Positions 34,645-43,991 of a DNA stretch of 64,000 nucleotides are shown piece after piece. Source of the DNA: Rhizorhapis sp. SPR117 (GTDB lineage: Bacteria > Pseudomonadota > Alphaproteobacteria > Sphingomonadales > Sphingomonadaceae). Under the pieces are notes generated by a model. The model was not told where the DNA came from, searched no databases, and saw only the letters and a program-made list of their open reading frames with translations. The first letter of the stretch is position 1; every line of letters begins with the position of its first letter. A program made the translations under genes and the position numbers. Location: positions 13,584-77,583 of the forward strand of contig NZ_JAKKIE010000013.1 of NCBI RefSeq assembly GCF_021742065.1, given 5' to 3'.

Positions 34645-35265
34645 TTAAAGACTGGTGCCGAGACCGGCGGTCAGCGCGATGCGCAGGGCCTCGGGCAAAG
34701 TGTGCACGCCGAGCTTTTCCATCATATTGGCCCGGTGAATCTCCACGGTGCGCGGGCTGATCCCGTGAGCGAGCGCGATCATCTTGTTGGTCTGCCCGGC
34801 GGCCAGGCCCTCCAGGACGTCCCGTTCACGGGGCGTCAGCGTTTCAATGCGCGATATTGCCGCAGCCGCGGTCAGTCGCTGCACATCCGCCTGCTCGGCA
34901 AGGGCGAAGGCCTCCTCCAGAGCTTGCATGATCGTGACCTGCTCGAAGGGCTTCTCGATAAAATTGTGGGCGCCCTTGCGCATGGCTGTGACGGCGGTGC
35001 TGATGTCGCCATGCGCCGTCATCACGACAACCGGGAAATCCATCCCGGCGGCACGCATCCGTTCCAGCACGGCGATGCCGTCTATCTCGGGCATCCGCAC
35101 ATCCAGCAGAACACAGCCGGGCCGCAAGGATTCGGCAGCTTCGAGAAACGCGACGCCGGAGCTGTGACTTTCGACCGCATAGCCCTGCGTCCTGAGAAAG
35201 ACGCTGGTGGAACGGCGAACCGAGCCGTCATCGTCGACGATATGCACTAGCCTCTCAACGGTCAT
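34645..35265 (-). CDS. fixJ: FixJ-family response regulator
   Basis: A 206-residue regulator with an N-terminal receiver domain ([13 protein letters not shown], phosphoacceptor Asp55 in [12 protein letters not shown], Lys in FIEKPFEQV) and a C-terminal LuxR-type helix-turn-helix ([40 protein letters not shown]). This is the FixJ layout. The ATG at 35265 follows GGAG by 7 bases and lies inside the 3' end of fixL, so the two are co-translated. It should activate transcription when FixL senses low oxygen, typically via FixK; no fixK lies in the window. Confidence 0.9.
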   Translation of the reverse strand: MTVERLVHIVDDDGSVRRSTSVFLRTQGYAVESHSSGVAFLEAAESLRPGCVLLDVRMPEIDGIAVLERMRAAGMDFPVVVMTAHGDISTAVTAMRKGAHNFIEKPFEQVTIMQALEEAFALAEQADVQRLTAAAAISRIETLTPRERDVLEGLAAGQTNKMIALAHGISPRTVEIHRANMMEKLGVHTLPEALRIALTAGLGTSL

Positions 35266-36826
35266 CACTCTGCTCCAAGTTGTCCATCCGCGTCAACGTA
35301 AAGCGGAAGACCGTGCCTCCTTGCGGACCCGGCTCGGCCCAGAGACGACCTCCGTGCGCCTCGACGATCGTGCGGCATATGGAGAGGCCCACGCCCAGGC
35401 CATGCTCCTTGGTGCTGTTGAACGCCTCGAACAACCGATCGGCTATCTCGTCTGAAAGTCCGGTGCCGCTATCGGCGACCGCCAGCTCCACCTCCTCGTC
35501 GCTGCGCGCGCTGGTCGAAAGCACGAGCTCCCGGCGCTCGCATCCCTCCATCGCCTCGACCGCGTTGCGGATCAGGTTGAGCAGCACCTGCTGTATCTGC
35601 ACACGATCGACGAGCACCAGCGACACGGCCGGATCGAGGTTCGTCTCGACCCGGATGCCGCGCAGGCTTGCGCCGGAAAGCGCAAGCGCCGCAGCTTCCT
35701 CGATCAATTTCGTGAGGCTGACTTTCTCCCGCTCGGTATCGCCTCGCGAAACGAAATCCCGGAGGCGGCGCACGATCTGACCGGCGCGCACCGCCTCCGC
35801 GACACCGTCGGCAAGCGCCTGTCGCGCTTCCGCCTGGGCATCTGGCCGGTCGGCTTCCAGAAGCGCCTGGGCGGCCATCGCGTAGCTGGCAACTGCCGTC
35901 AGGGGCTGGTTCAGTTCATGCGCCAGCGTTGATGCCATGGTTCCCACAGCGGACACGCGCGCGATATGGATCAGCTCCTCCTGGATATCCTGCAAGCGCC
36001 GCTCGATATCCTGCCTGGCCGTCAAATCCCGGATGAACCCCGTGAACAGCCGGGAACCATCGTCCCTCACGACTTCGCCGACCACGAGCTCCATCGGAAA
36101 GACGCCGCCATCACGCTTGCGGCCGGACACCACGCGGCCAAGGCCGATAATGCGACGCTCACCCGTTGTCAGATATCGGGCGAGGTAACCGTCATGGGCT
36201 TCGCGATGGGGCGAGGCGGCCAGCAGGCTGACATTGCAGCCCAGAACCTCGTTTTCGGCATATCCGAAAAGACGCTCCGCAGCCGTGCTGAATGACTGGA
36301 TGATGCCGCGTTGATCGATAACCACCATTGCATCCGGCACGGTGTCCAGGATGGAGCGCAAATGCGCTTCCTGCGTCTGCAAGGCGGATAGCGCGCTCCG
36401 CCATTCGGTGATGTCGCGGACGACCTTGCCATAGCCGGCGATGCGACCGTTCGAGTCCCGCAAGGCATAAACCGTTACCTGCGCAAGGAACTCGGTCCCG
36501 TCCTTGCGGATACGCATTTCCTCTCCGGAATAGCGCCCTTGTGCGCGGGCGATCTCCAGGATCTGATCCGGCCTGCCTTCGGCAATCGCTTCTGCCGGAT
36601 AGAGGAGCGACCAGTGGCGGCCGAGCATCTCATCCGCACCCCATCCCTTGATCTGCCCGGCGCCTTTGCTCCACAGCGTGATACGCCCCGCCTGGTCGAG
36701 CATGACAATGGCTTCGTCCCTGAGCTCGTCGATGAAATGCAGGACCTCGTCCGCTGTCGGGCCTGCCGACTTGCCTCCGCGCTCGGCAAACTGGCTGGGA
36801 TCGTCTTTTTCCATCAGCCGCTTCAT
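35255..36826 (-). CDS. fixL: FixL-type oxygen-sensing histidine kinase
   Basis: A 523-residue cytoplasmic kinase with two PAS domains (about 27-140 and 150-275), HisKA (H-box [20 protein letters not shown], His303) and a HATPase domain ([60 protein letters not shown]). The second PAS closely follows heme-binding Fix[21 protein letters not shown] places His211 and Arg231 20 residues apart, as the heme ligand His200 and Arg220 are in Bradyrhizobium FixL. There are no transmembrane helices. It should autophosphorylate when oxygen is absent and pass phosphate to FixJ. Confidence 0.9.
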   Translation of the reverse strand: MKRLMEKDDPSQFAERGGKSAGPTADEVLHFIDELRDEAIVMLDQAGRITLWSKGAGQIKGWGADEMLGRHWSLLYPAEAIAEGRPDQILEIARAQGRYSGEEMRIRKDGTEFLAQVTVYALRDSNGRIAGYGKVVRDITEWRSALSALQTQEAHLRSILDTVPDAMVVIDQRGIIQSFSTAAERLFGYAENEVLGCNVSLLAASPHREAHDGYLARYLTTGERRIIGLGRVVSGRKRDGGVFPMELVVGEVVRDDGSRLFTGFIRDLTARQDIERRLQDIQEELIHIARVSAVGTMASTLAHELNQPLTAVASYAMAAQALLEADRPDAQAEARQALADGVAEAVRAGQIVRRLRDFVSRGDTEREKVSLTKLIEEAAALALSGASLRGIRVETNLDPAVSLVLVDRVQIQQVLLNLIRNAVEAMEGCERRELVLSTSARSDEEVELAVADSGTGLSDEIADRLFEAFNSTKEHGLGVGLSICRTIVEAHGGRLWAEPGPQGGTVFRFTLTRMDNLEQSDDR

Positions 36827-37041
36827 TCCCCCGATCTGTTAGCCTGACGACGCTGGTATCCTGGACGCAAGGACTCGCTCCTCATCGACGATGAGAACCC
36901 TCTCATGAGCTATACGCAGCCCAGGCGCGTACCCCTCACGGGGAGACGAAAAATATTCAGGATGCTGTAATCGCCGGCAGCCGGGAGCGTCTAACGGACG
37001 GCGTCGAACCTGTTGCCGCCATCGAACTAGGGGAACTTCGC

Positions 37042-37833
37042 GTGAAGAACATCCTACTGCACGTCCAGGACGACCCTGGAATGGAAGCCCGCTTCCAGAC
37101 GGCCTTGTCGCTGGCGCGCCATCAAGGAGGACATCTGACCTGCCTGCAGGTGACGCCGACTCCCTATTTTCCGGCCGATGGTCCGATTTCACCGGAAACG
37201 TTCAATCTCTTCGTCGACAGCGTCGAGGTGCCCGCACGCGAGCAGCGCGCTGCTTTGGAAGCACGGCTGGGCAGCGATATGGTTTCCTGGGACTGGCGCG
37301 CCCGGAACGGGAACAGCGCAATCGAGATCCTCCGTGAAGCGCTGCTGGCCGATGTGATCGTCGCCGGTACAGGAGATGAGGCGCCGGACATTTCCACGGT
37401 CGGAGCGCTGGTCGTCCACGGCCATGTGCCGATTCTAGCCGTTTCAGGCGATGTATCGCAGTTCGACCCCGGCGGTCCGATCATGATTGCCTGGAACGGG
37501 AAGGCCGAAGCCGCCAATTCGGTTCGCCACAGCCTCCCGCTTATGAAGTCGGCCGCAAATGTCCATATCGCAACGATCACGGAACAACTGCTTGATTTTC
37601 CTGCTACCGATGTCGCGGCCTACCTCTCACGGCACGGCATTCATGCGGAAATACACGAGCGGCGAGCCGACCCATCGGTAGCAGAGGCGCTCACAGCCGC
37701 TGCCCGCGAGCTGGGGGCCTCATGCATCGTCATGGGCGGCTACGGCCATTCGCGGTACCGCGAGCGGATGTTCGGAGGCGTCACGCGCGCGTTGCTTCAG
37801 GACTGTCCGATCCCGTTGCTTCTGTCGCATTGA
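37042..37833 (+). CDS. universal stress protein, tandem UspA domains
   Basis: A 263-residue cytoplasmic protein with two UspA halves. The second carries the ATP-binding pattern GGYGHSRYRERMFGGVT. It starts with GTG at 37042, preceded by AGGGGAA. It lies next to fixLJ and the 2-hydroxyacid dehydrogenase, with which it is convergent (13 bp gap). Universal stress proteins of this kind are typical of oxygen- and energy-limitation regulons. Confidence 0.88.
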   Translation: MKNILLHVQDDPGMEARFQTALSLARHQGGHLTCLQVTPTPYFPADGPISPETFNLFVDSVEVPAREQRAALEARLGSDMVSWDWRARNGNSAIEILREALLADVIVAGTGDEAPDISTVGALVVHGHVPILAVSGDVSQFDPGGPIMIAWNGKAEAANSVRHSLPLMKSAANVHIATITEQLLDFPATDVAAYLSRHGIHAEIHERRADPSVAEALTAAARELGASCIVMGGYGHSRYRERMFGGVTRALLQDCPIPLLLSH

Positions 37834-37846
37834 CAGTCAAAGAGCT

Positions 37847-38881
37847 TCAAACGCTTGCTACACGGGCCTTCGCTGTGTCCGTCGCCACAAGGTTGACCGG
37901 ATGGCCGGCGGCGAAGGCGCGTATGTTCTCGATCGTCATATCGATAAGCCGGCGAAGAGCGTCCTCAGTGTTATAGGCGACATGCGGCGTTATGAGGACA
38001 TTGGGGGCGCTCGCCAGCACATGATGGGCAAGCAGCTCCTTGAGCGCATCGGTCCCCACATCCCGTCGACGAAAGACTTCGGCTTCGTCGCGGATGAGCG
38101 GCTCCTGCGGAAGAACGTCAAGGCCCGCTGCCCGTATCCTGCCGCTGGTGATCGCCCGCACCAGCGCATCGACCTCAACGATATTACCGCGCGCCGTGTT
38201 GATCAGGACGGCGCCCTTCTTCATCAGTGCGAATTCGGCATCGCCGATCATCCCCTCCGTGCGGGATGTCGCGGGCAGGTGGAGCGAGACGATATCGGCT
38301 TCGCCGAGAAGGGCGGCGAGGTCGACATAGCGAAAATCCAGGGCCTCTGCGACCTCCTTGCGAGGCGCGACATCATAGGCGACCACATTCATTCCAAAAC
38401 CGCGGGCGATCCGGATAACGCATTGGCCGATCCGGCCCGTTCCGATCACGCCTATCGTCTTGCCGAACAGATCGAACCCGCGCAGATCGGTCTGATCGAA
38501 GTCGCCGTGCCGAGCTCTTTCGCTATAGGCAGGCAGATGGCGCGCCAGGCCCAACAACAATGCAAACACATGTTCGGCGACGGTCACATCGCCATAGCCC
38601 GGCACATTCGCGACAGCGATCCCCGCCTTGGCGCAAAAGTTCAGATCGATGTGATCATAGCCGGTCGATCGCGTCGCGATCAGCCTGAGATGAGGCATCT
38701 GGGCCAGAACCGGTATCGTCAATCTCGAATGCACGAAGACCGTTATGATTTCGGCGTCGTGATAGGCGGCGACATTGGTTTCGTCGAGCGCGCCCTCGGT
38801 GCAGGTGAACTCGATCTCTGATGGAAGAGCACGGCACGCTTCGGCTTCCCATGCCTCGGTTTCAAATACGACAAGCTTCAT
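37847..38881 (-). CDS. D-2-hydroxyacid dehydrogenase (D-lactate dehydrogenase-like)
   Basis: A 344-residue NAD-dependent dehydrogenase. Motifs are LIATRSTGYDHIDLNFCAKA, the Rossmann signature GKTIGVIGTGRIGQCVIRIA, the substrate Arg in VLINTARGNIVEVDALV and the catalytic His in LITPHVAYNTEDALRR. It resembles LdhA, which reduces pyruvate to D-lactate in fermentation. AGAGGTAGG precedes the ATG. Its position beside fixLJ and usp fits a role in low-oxygen metabolism. Confidence 0.87.
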   Translation of the reverse strand: MKLVVFETEAWEAEACRALPSEIEFTCTEGALDETNVAAYHDAEIITVFVHSRLTIPVLAQMPHLRLIATRSTGYDHIDLNFCAKAGIAVANVPGYGDVTVAEHVFALLLGLARHLPAYSERARHGDFDQTDLRGFDLFGKTIGVIGTGRIGQCVIRIARGFGMNVVAYDVAPRKEVAEALDFRYVDLAALLGEADIVSLHLPATSRTEGMIGDAEFALMKKGAVLINTARGNIVEVDALVRAITSGRIRAAGLDVLPQEPLIRDEAEVFRRRDVGTDALKELLAHHVLASAPNVLITPHVAYNTEDALRRLIDMTIENIRAFAAGHPVNLVATDTAKARVASV

Positions 38882-39166
38882 TGCCTACCTCTTGCCCGTT
38901 CGGGGAACAAAACGCAGCCCCGAATGTGGATCCGTACCGTCTCCACCACAGTGAGACGCCCGGTCAGGCCCATAGTTACAGGCCGATCCGAATTCGAAGG
39001 AGCTTCGTTCATCGAAAGCGTGCGCCGAACCGCCACCTTTTCCGACGCCGATGCAACTTTCTGCCGACGCCGACTGAGGGGTCGGGCCTTCCTGCGCGTA
39101 TTGTCTTGAGGGGACCCTTGGCGGCGCCCCACGCACAAACGTGTTTCTTGCGGCGGAGGATGGCCA
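38882..39166. other. divergent intergenic region, no gene seen
   Basis: This 285-bp gap separates the divergent dehydrogenase and cytochrome c genes. I find no convincing FNR/FixK box, ECF motif, terminator or small gene in it. Confidence 0.4.
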
Positions 39167-39802
39167 ATGACGAGCTTGCGAAAAATCGATTTCCATCGGC
39201 ATATGCCGAGCACGACATTCGTTGCCCTTGCCCTCCTGATCCTTTCCGGGCTGGGTGGTATCGCGATCTATCTCGGTTTGTACAACATCGCTGCCGACGC
39301 GCCGCATTACCGCTTTACCTATTGGCTCATTGAGAATCTCCGCGACCAGTCGATCGCGGCTCGGGCGCGTTCAATTAACCTCCCCAAGGATCTGGCGGAC
39401 CCTCGGCGCATCACTGCGGGCGCCGGCCTCTACACCGAGATGTGCAGCAGCTGCCACCTGGCGCCGGGCATGGAAAAGACCGAAATCAGTCAAGGCCTCT
39501 ACCCCCAGGCACCGGAACTCGCCCAGGTGTCGGACCATTCGCCGGCGCAGCAATTCTGGATCATCAAGCATGGTGTCAAGATGACAGCCATGCCGGCCTG
39601 GGGAAAGACACATGATGACAAGCTGATCTGGGACATGGTGGCCTTCGTCCAGCAACTCCCCAGGCTTTCACCCGCCCAATATCAGGCGATGATAGAAAGC
39701 GCGCCGCAGGATCATGATGCGATGATGCAGAACATGAACGAGCCTCAGAATGCGCCGCATGACGAAAACGGGCCGCATACCCACCATGACGCGGGACACT
39801 GA
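39167..39802 (+). CDS. membrane-anchored c-type cytochrome with His-rich tail
   Basis: A 211-residue cytochrome c with one N-terminal membrane helix (TFVALALLILSGLGGIAIYL), a heme site CSSCH at residues 93-97 and a Met ligand in MTAMPAWGK (about Met142). The last 50 residues are rich in His, Asp and Met (DHDAMMQNMNEPQN, GPHTHHDAGH), suggesting metal binding. GGAGG lies upstream of the ATG. It faces the periplasm and probably transfers electrons; the partner is unknown. Confidence 0.87.
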   Translation: MTSLRKIDFHRHMPSTTFVALALLILSGLGGIAIYLGLYNIAADAPHYRFTYWLIENLRDQSIAARARSINLPKDLADPRRITAGAGLYTEMCSSCHLAPGMEKTEISQGLYPQAPELAQVSDHSPAQQFWIIKHGVKMTAMPAWGKTHDDKLIWDMVAFVQQLPRLSPAQYQAMIESAPQDHDAMMQNMNEPQNAPHDENGPHTHHDAGH

Positions 39803-39932
39803 CAACCGATGGATCAATAAAAGCCGTAAAATAATGGATTGAACTATGTCTTGGTTGCCACATCTGGACGCGGTCAGCTTGCACTGAAATATCATGTCCA
39901 AGCCATGACGAGTCGATCGGGGGATTATTGCT

Positions 39933-41216
39933 ATGAACACGGGGCGCGATCTGGTCCGGGAACTGGTCGCGCGCTGGCGTGAGGATCCGGGCGCGACTTA
40001 CCGAAGCTGGTTCCTCTGGCATGAGCGACTGAAGAATTTTCGTTCGATCCGGCGCGGAATCGCGCAAGTCGTCGCCGAGATCGAAGCCGGCCGGTTCGGC
40101 GTCGCCTATCGCGGTTCCTCGCTCGAGACGGTCGTGCATTCGGTGGCCGAGCAACGACAGATCTTCAAGGGTGCCGACCACGCGTTCCTCTGGAAACCGA
40201 AGCTTCGCATCCCGGACATATACGAAGATCGCGACAATCAACGTGCATTCGGTCGGCTGCTCCATCATTGCTCCTGCTGCGACAGCGCGGAGGAGATCAT
40301 CGCCGGCATCCACGCAATCGACCGGTTGAAGATCAAGGGGCTGGGTCCGGCAGTCGCCAATCTTCTCTATTTCCTGCACCCAACGCTGGTTCCGCCGTTC
40401 AACACGGCTATCGTCAAAGGCTATAACGCGCTCACCGGCGCCAATGTGAAACTTGGAAGCTGGGAACATTTCCTGGCGATGCGAGCCGGCATCCTCGATC
40501 TCAATGACCGCTATCGCGATCTGCTTTCGAACGATCTGGGCGCGATCGGCGGGCTCCTGTTCGATGTGGGCTCTGGGCGCTATCCGCCGCCGCCTCTCGA
40601 CGGCGCTCAGATGGGGGCAGGGGATTGGCTGGCACGGCTTGATCAAACACGGGAGCAAGCGCAAAAGCTCGATAAAGCAATGATCGCGCAAAATGAAAGC
40701 GATCGCAGTCACGCCGAGATCCAGGCATGGCTGCGCGATCTCGGCCTCGCGCTCGGTTATGACGTCTGGATCGCCGCGAACGACCGGGGAAGGGTTCATG
40801 ACGGAATGCCGCTCGGAACCCATTGTCTCGATCATCTCCCCAATCCCATTGCGACGGCCGCGGGTGGGGATTCGATCCGGCTGATCGACGTGCTCTGGCT
40901 GGAGCGATCGCAAGCAAACGTAGCCGCCGCTTTCGAAGTCGAGCACTCGACCTCGATCTACTCGGGGATCGTTCGTATGCTCGATCTGGCGCTGAGCGGC
41001 GGGGACTTGCACGCGTCTGCCGGCTTGTTTCTTGTCGCCCCGGACGCGCGAGAAGCCGAGGTGCGCGCGCAGCTCCGCCGGCCGGCATTCAGCCGGGTCG
41101 GAGATCTCGACATTTCCTATCTGCCCTATGGCGAGCTCGAGCGCCACCGAGAGGCAATCGCGCGCTTCGGCACCGGTCTCAAGGCAATCAAGGCGATCGC
41201 CCATCGGCTACCCTGA
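39933..41216 (+). CDS. uncharacterised protein with helix-hairpin-helix and PD-(D/E)XK-like motifs
   Basis: A 427-residue cytoplasmic protein. Residues about 130-150 (IDRLKIKGLGPAVANLLYFL) resemble a helix-hairpin-helix DNA-binding motif. The C-terminal part has a nuclease-like set of acidic residues: SHAEIQAWLRDLG (Glu262), IRLIDVLWLE (Asp319) and AAFEVEHSTSIYSGI (Glu335, Glu337), where Glu replaces the usual Lys of PD-(D/E)XK. It may be a restriction-type endonuclease, but no methyltransferase is adjacent. GGGGGA precedes the ATG. Without a search, the nuclease call is tentative. Confidence 0.55.
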   Translation: MNTGRDLVRELVARWREDPGATYRSWFLWHERLKNFRSIRRGIAQVVAEIEAGRFGVAYRGSSLETVVHSVAEQRQIFKGADHAFLWKPKLRIPDIYEDRDNQRAFGRLLHHCSCCDSAEEIIAGIHAIDRLKIKGLGPAVANLLYFLHPTLVPPFNTAIVKGYNALTGANVKLGSWEHFLAMRAGILDLNDRYRDLLSNDLGAIGGLLFDVGSGRYPPPPLDGAQMGAGDWLARLDQTREQAQKLDKAMIAQNESDRSHAEIQAWLRDLGLALGYDVWIAANDRGRVHDGMPLGTHCLDHLPNPIATAAGGDSIRLIDVLWLERSQANVAAAFEVEHSTSIYSGIVRMLDLALSGGDLHASAGLFLVAPDAREAEVRAQLRRPAFSRVGDLDISYLPYGELERHREAIARFGTGLKAIKAIAHRLP

Positions 41217-41226
41217 GAGCCAAGGG

Positions 41227-42162
41227 CTATAGGCCAGATATTGGGGGCTCGAGCGTCCCGAGCCACGCGACCAGCCCAAGGATCACGAGCACGCAGGTGG
41301 TTTCGGTAAACAGGCTCTTGCGCAGCCCGTTCACGGCGGAAACGTGATCGCCGCAGGCGATAGCCTGCTCCAGGGCAGGGGTCATGTAGAAGCGATTGGC
41401 CGCCGCCAGTCCCAGCATGGCCGCGAACAACAACAACTTGACCAGCAGCAGCAGTCCATAGCGGGATTCCAATAGCGAACCGAAACGGTCTGGTCCGACG
41501 AGAAGCCAACTGTTCACCGCTCCCGTCAGAACCAGTAGCACGACAACGACGGTTCCAACCACCGCGAAGCTCGCCAGCGCGCGATGCGAGAATTCGACAT
41601 GGGCGCGCGTCATGCGGCTATGAGGCCGGAACAGAAGAGTGGTGAGCGCGAGCAGCGCCGCCACCCAGATACCCGCAGCGAGCAAATGAACGATATCGGC
41701 GCCGAGATGCACCAGCCCGATCGATCCCTCGTCCATTGCGCCATGCCCCGCCCAGACCAAACTCGATAGCGCTACCGCTCCCAGTGCCGAGAGCGCCCAC
41801 ATCCAACTTGTGCCGGAACTGCGCCGACCAAAGGCCACCACGAGAAACAACAGCAGCGCTCCGATGCGGACGAACCAAGCCGTGCCGACAGCCGTTCCGG
41901 CGGCCACCAAGCGCAAGGCAGCAAGGTCGACTTCGGCAAGCGTCACGCCGCTCATCGAAGCGGCAAGGGCCGCGAGCGAGACGCCCGACAGGAGGAAGCC
42001 AATGAAAGCCGCTCCGCCCAGAAGCCCGCGCAACGTGGCGGCCGCCTCGGAAGACCGTTCCACGCCGCGCAGGCCGTATAATGCGAATAGCGGCAAACCG
42101 AAGACGAGCATCAAGTCGAGGTAAAGCGCAAACCTGATAAGGATAGCCGCCGCATCGGACAC
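41227..42162 (-). CDS. copD: CopD-family copper-resistance membrane protein
   Basis: A roughly 311-residue polytopic inner-membrane protein with about eight helices and the CopD pattern LVHLGADIVHLLAAGIWVAA, followed by FSHRALASFAVVGTVVVVLL. The His residues of the helices are the presumed copper ligands of the family. I use a GTG start at 42162, just after the copC stop (42167). CopC and CopD act together in copper transfer across the inner membrane. The gene pair is under an ECF-type promoter shared with the divergent cnrYXH-like genes. Confidence 0.85.
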   Translation of the reverse strand: MSDAAAILIRFALYLDLMLVFGLPLFALYGLRGVERSSEAAATLRGLLGGAAFIGFLLSGVSLAALAASMSGVTLAEVDLAALRLVAAGTAVGTAWFVRIGALLLFLVVAFGRRSSGTSWMWALSALGAVALSSLVWAGHGAMDEGSIGLVHLGADIVHLLAAGIWVAALLALTTLLFRPHSRMTRAHVEFSHRALASFAVVGTVVVVLLVLTGAVNSWLLVGPDRFGSLLESRYGLLLLVKLLLFAAMLGLAAANRFYMTPALEQAIACGDHVSAVNGLRKSLFTETTCVLVILGLVAWLGTLEPPISGL

Positions 42163-42166
42163 GAGC

Positions 42167-42550
42167 TCACTGTACCTTGAAGCTGAGGCTGCCGTTGACG
42201 CGATGGGTGTCCGTGGTGACGGCGTGCCAGTCCAGCTTGTAAGTGCCCGTGTGAAGCGCGGCTTTCGGGACAGCGACGAGCGTCTTGCCGTCGGCGCCGA
42301 CGCTGGCATCGACTGCGACCTTCATTGGGGCCATCTTCATGCCCGGCATTTCCGTCATGGCGAGCTCCACCCCCGAGAATTGGCCCACCAGCGCTTCATT
42401 GAAATGCAACTCGATCCTGGCTGGCCTCTCCACGGTCGCATTGGCGGCGGGGCTGGATGAGACCAGCCTGGGATGGGCCTGGGCCGCAGTTCCTGCAAGA
42501 AGCGCAACTGCAAAACCGGCGGTGATCAGCGATGTACGGAATTTGGCCAT
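42167..42550 (-). CDS. copC: CopC-family periplasmic copper-binding protein
   Basis: A 127-residue exported protein whose signal peptide is cleaved at AQA, leaving the N-terminal His of mature CopC (HPRLVSSSPAANATVERPAR). Also present are a Met-rich loop (MTEMPGMKMAPMKVAV) and the C-terminal DTHRVNGSLSFKV, the usual copper-site features. It binds copper in the periplasm and hands it to CopD, encoded 4 bases downstream. Confidence 0.92.
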   Translation of the reverse strand: MAKFRTSLITAGFAVALLAGTAAQAHPRLVSSSPAANATVERPARIELHFNEALVGQFSGVELAMTEMPGMKMAPMKVAVDASVGADGKTLVAVPKAALHTGTYKLDWHAVTTDTHRVNGSLSFKVQ

Positions 42551-42578
42551 GACTTACTCCATTGGGGTCAACGAAACC

Positions 42579-42608
42579 TGATACGCACGCCGCTCGATAA
42601 TCCCTCAC
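42579..42608 (-). promoter_or_regulatory. ECF-type promoter of copC-copD
   Basis: On the minus strand GTGAGGG (42608-42602), 15 bases, then GCGTATCA (42586-42579), 29 bases before the copC ATG. The identical boxes and spacing occur on the plus strand at 42631-42660, so the two promoters lie back to back. Confidence 0.75.
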
Positions 42609-42630
42609 TTTCCGTGGCAGAAAATATTAT

Positions 42631-42660
42631 GTGAGGGCTTGAGACCTGCCGCGCGTATCA
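42631..42660 (+). promoter_or_regulatory. ECF-type promoter of the cnrYXH-like genes
   Basis: GTGAGGG (42631-42637), 15 bases, GCGTATCA (42653-42660), 25 bases before the ATG at 42686. It mirrors the copC promoter, which suggests that the sigma factor encoded in this operon controls its own genes and copC-copD. Confidence 0.75.
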
Positions 42661-42685
42661 GTCAGTGAAAAGGTGGAGAAAGACG

Positions 42686-42964
42686 ATGCCCGAGGATCTT
42701 GACGCCCTGCTGATGCGGCTTGCGGCTGCTCCCGCCCATCCAGATCTCGCGAGGATGGAGGAACGGGTGATGGCGAAGATCGCGAGCATGGCCGCGCGCC
42801 CCGAAATGGCGCATCCTTTCTGCTTTGGCGCGGTCGCAGCGGCACTTGCGCTGGTGATGGGGATCGGCGGTGCCGACCTGGCAAAGGAACCGGCGCCGAC
42901 GCTTGCGGCCTTTACTGCATCACACCCACTTGCTCCATCGACCTTGCTGGCAAGTGCGCAATGA
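42686..42964 (+). CDS. CnrY-like anti-sigma factor
   Basis: A 92-residue protein with a short cytoplasmic N-terminus (MPEDLDALLMRLAAAPAHPD) and one transmembrane helix (FCFGAVAAALALVMGIGGA), the size and build of CnrY/NccY anti-sigma factors. GGAGAAAGACG precedes the ATG; an in-frame GTG at 42665 is less likely. It overlaps the next gene by four bases (ATGA). The gene order anti-sigma, periplasmic sensor, sigma equals cnrYXH of Cupriavidus. It would hold the sigma factor inactive until metal is sensed. Confidence 0.78.
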   Translation: MPEDLDALLMRLAAAPAHPDLARMEERVMAKIASMAARPEMAHPFCFGAVAAALALVMGIGGADLAKEPAPTLAAFTASHPLAPSTLLASAQ

Positions 42965-43413
42965 CCATTTTCTCGAAGCGGACCTTCCTTCTCGCCCTCA
43001 TTATCGCCCTTTTTGCATTCCTGGCGGCACTGGCAGGCGTCTTCGTGGGCCGCGAATTGTTCGGCGATCGCCAACATGCGGACGGTCTCCACGAACTTCT
43101 CCATGAACGCCTCGATCTCGATGCCCGCCAGCACGCGCGGCTCGAAGAGATCGAAGCGCGCTTCGCGGTCCGCCGCCGCGCGATCGAACTCGAATTGCGC
43201 GCTGACAATGCCCGTCTCGCGGATGCCATCCAGGCCGAGCATGGCAACGGCCCGCAGGTGCGGGCAGCTGTCGACAAATCGCATGCGGCAATGGGCGAGC
43301 TGCAGAAGGAAACGCTCGCCCATATCTTCGAGATGCGCGAGTTGCTGCGCCCCGATCAGGCCGCCAAGTTCGACCATGCGGTGACACGCGCGCTCACCAA
43401 TGACGAACGGTGA
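42961..43413 (+). CDS. CnrX-like periplasmic heavy-metal sensor
   Basis: A 150-residue protein with one N-terminal membrane anchor and a helical periplasmic domain. All five metal ligands known for CnrX (His42, His46, Glu63, His119, Met123) have counterparts here shifted by exactly two: His44 and His48 (GLHELLHERL), Glu65, His121 and Met125 (LAHIFEMREL). This points to Ni/Co/Cu-type metal sensing. It is encoded between overlapping anti-sigma and sigma genes and would relieve inhibition by the anti-sigma when metal binds. Confidence 0.85.
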   Translation: MTIFSKRTFLLALIIALFAFLAALAGVFVGRELFGDRQHADGLHELLHERLDLDARQHARLEEIEARFAVRRRAIELELRADNARLADAIQAEHGNGPQVRAAVDKSHAAMGELQKETLAHIFEMRELLRPDQAAKFDHAVTRALTNDER

Positions 43414-43991
43414 GCCTTGACCTCAAAGCCTGCACGGACGGTGAGCTCGCCGCCTTGACGCTGGCGGGCCGGCAAGCGGCCTTTGCAGAACTCATGCGGC
43501 GTCATCAGGCCGCCATCTACCGTATAACCCGGGCGCATGTCGGCGATGCTGACGAGGCGCTCGACCTCGTGCAGGACTGCTTCACAGCTGCCTTCACGGC
43601 ACTAGGCCGCTATCAGGCTGACAGGCCGTTTCGGCCCTGGGTTGCGCGGATCGCCATCAACAAGTGCCGCGACTGGACTCGCCGCCAGACGATACGCAAC
43701 TTCTTCGGCCGCGCGCAGCCGCTTTCCGAACACATGACCGACACAATCGCGGATCCCGCGCCCGGGCTCGACGCCATCCTTGCCGGTCGCGAAGATCTGG
43801 AGCGGCTCTGGCAAGCAATCGCTCTGCTTCCTTCGGCGCTGAAGGAACCGCTCATCTTGCGTACGGTTGAAGGACTCTCTCAGGCAGAAGCCGCGGCGGT
43901 ACTGTCGATCACCGAAAAGGCCGTCGAGACGCGGCTTCATCGCGCGCGCGCGAAGCTGGCGAAGAGTCTGGCCTTCAGCGATCATGGTTGA
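43410..43991 (+). CDS. CnrH-like ECF sigma factor
   Basis: A 193-residue ECF sigma factor. Region 2 contains ELMRRHQAAIYRITRAHVGD and DEALDLVQDCFTAAFTALGR, region 4 EPLILRTVEGLSQAEAAAVL and SITEKAVETRLHRARAKLAK. It begins with GTG overlapping the sensor stop (GTGA), so the three genes are co-translated. The likely targets are the four promoters with TGAGGG-N15-CGTAT boxes around this operon (42579, 42631, 44389, 44670). Confidence 0.88.
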   Translation: MSLDLKACTDGELAALTLAGRQAAFAELMRRHQAAIYRITRAHVGDADEALDLVQDCFTAAFTALGRYQADRPFRPWVARIAINKCRDWTRRQTIRNFFGRAQPLSEHMTDTIADPAPGLDAILAGREDLERLWQAIALLPSALKEPLILRTVEGLSQAEAAAVLSITEKAVETRLHRARAKLAKSLAFSDHG

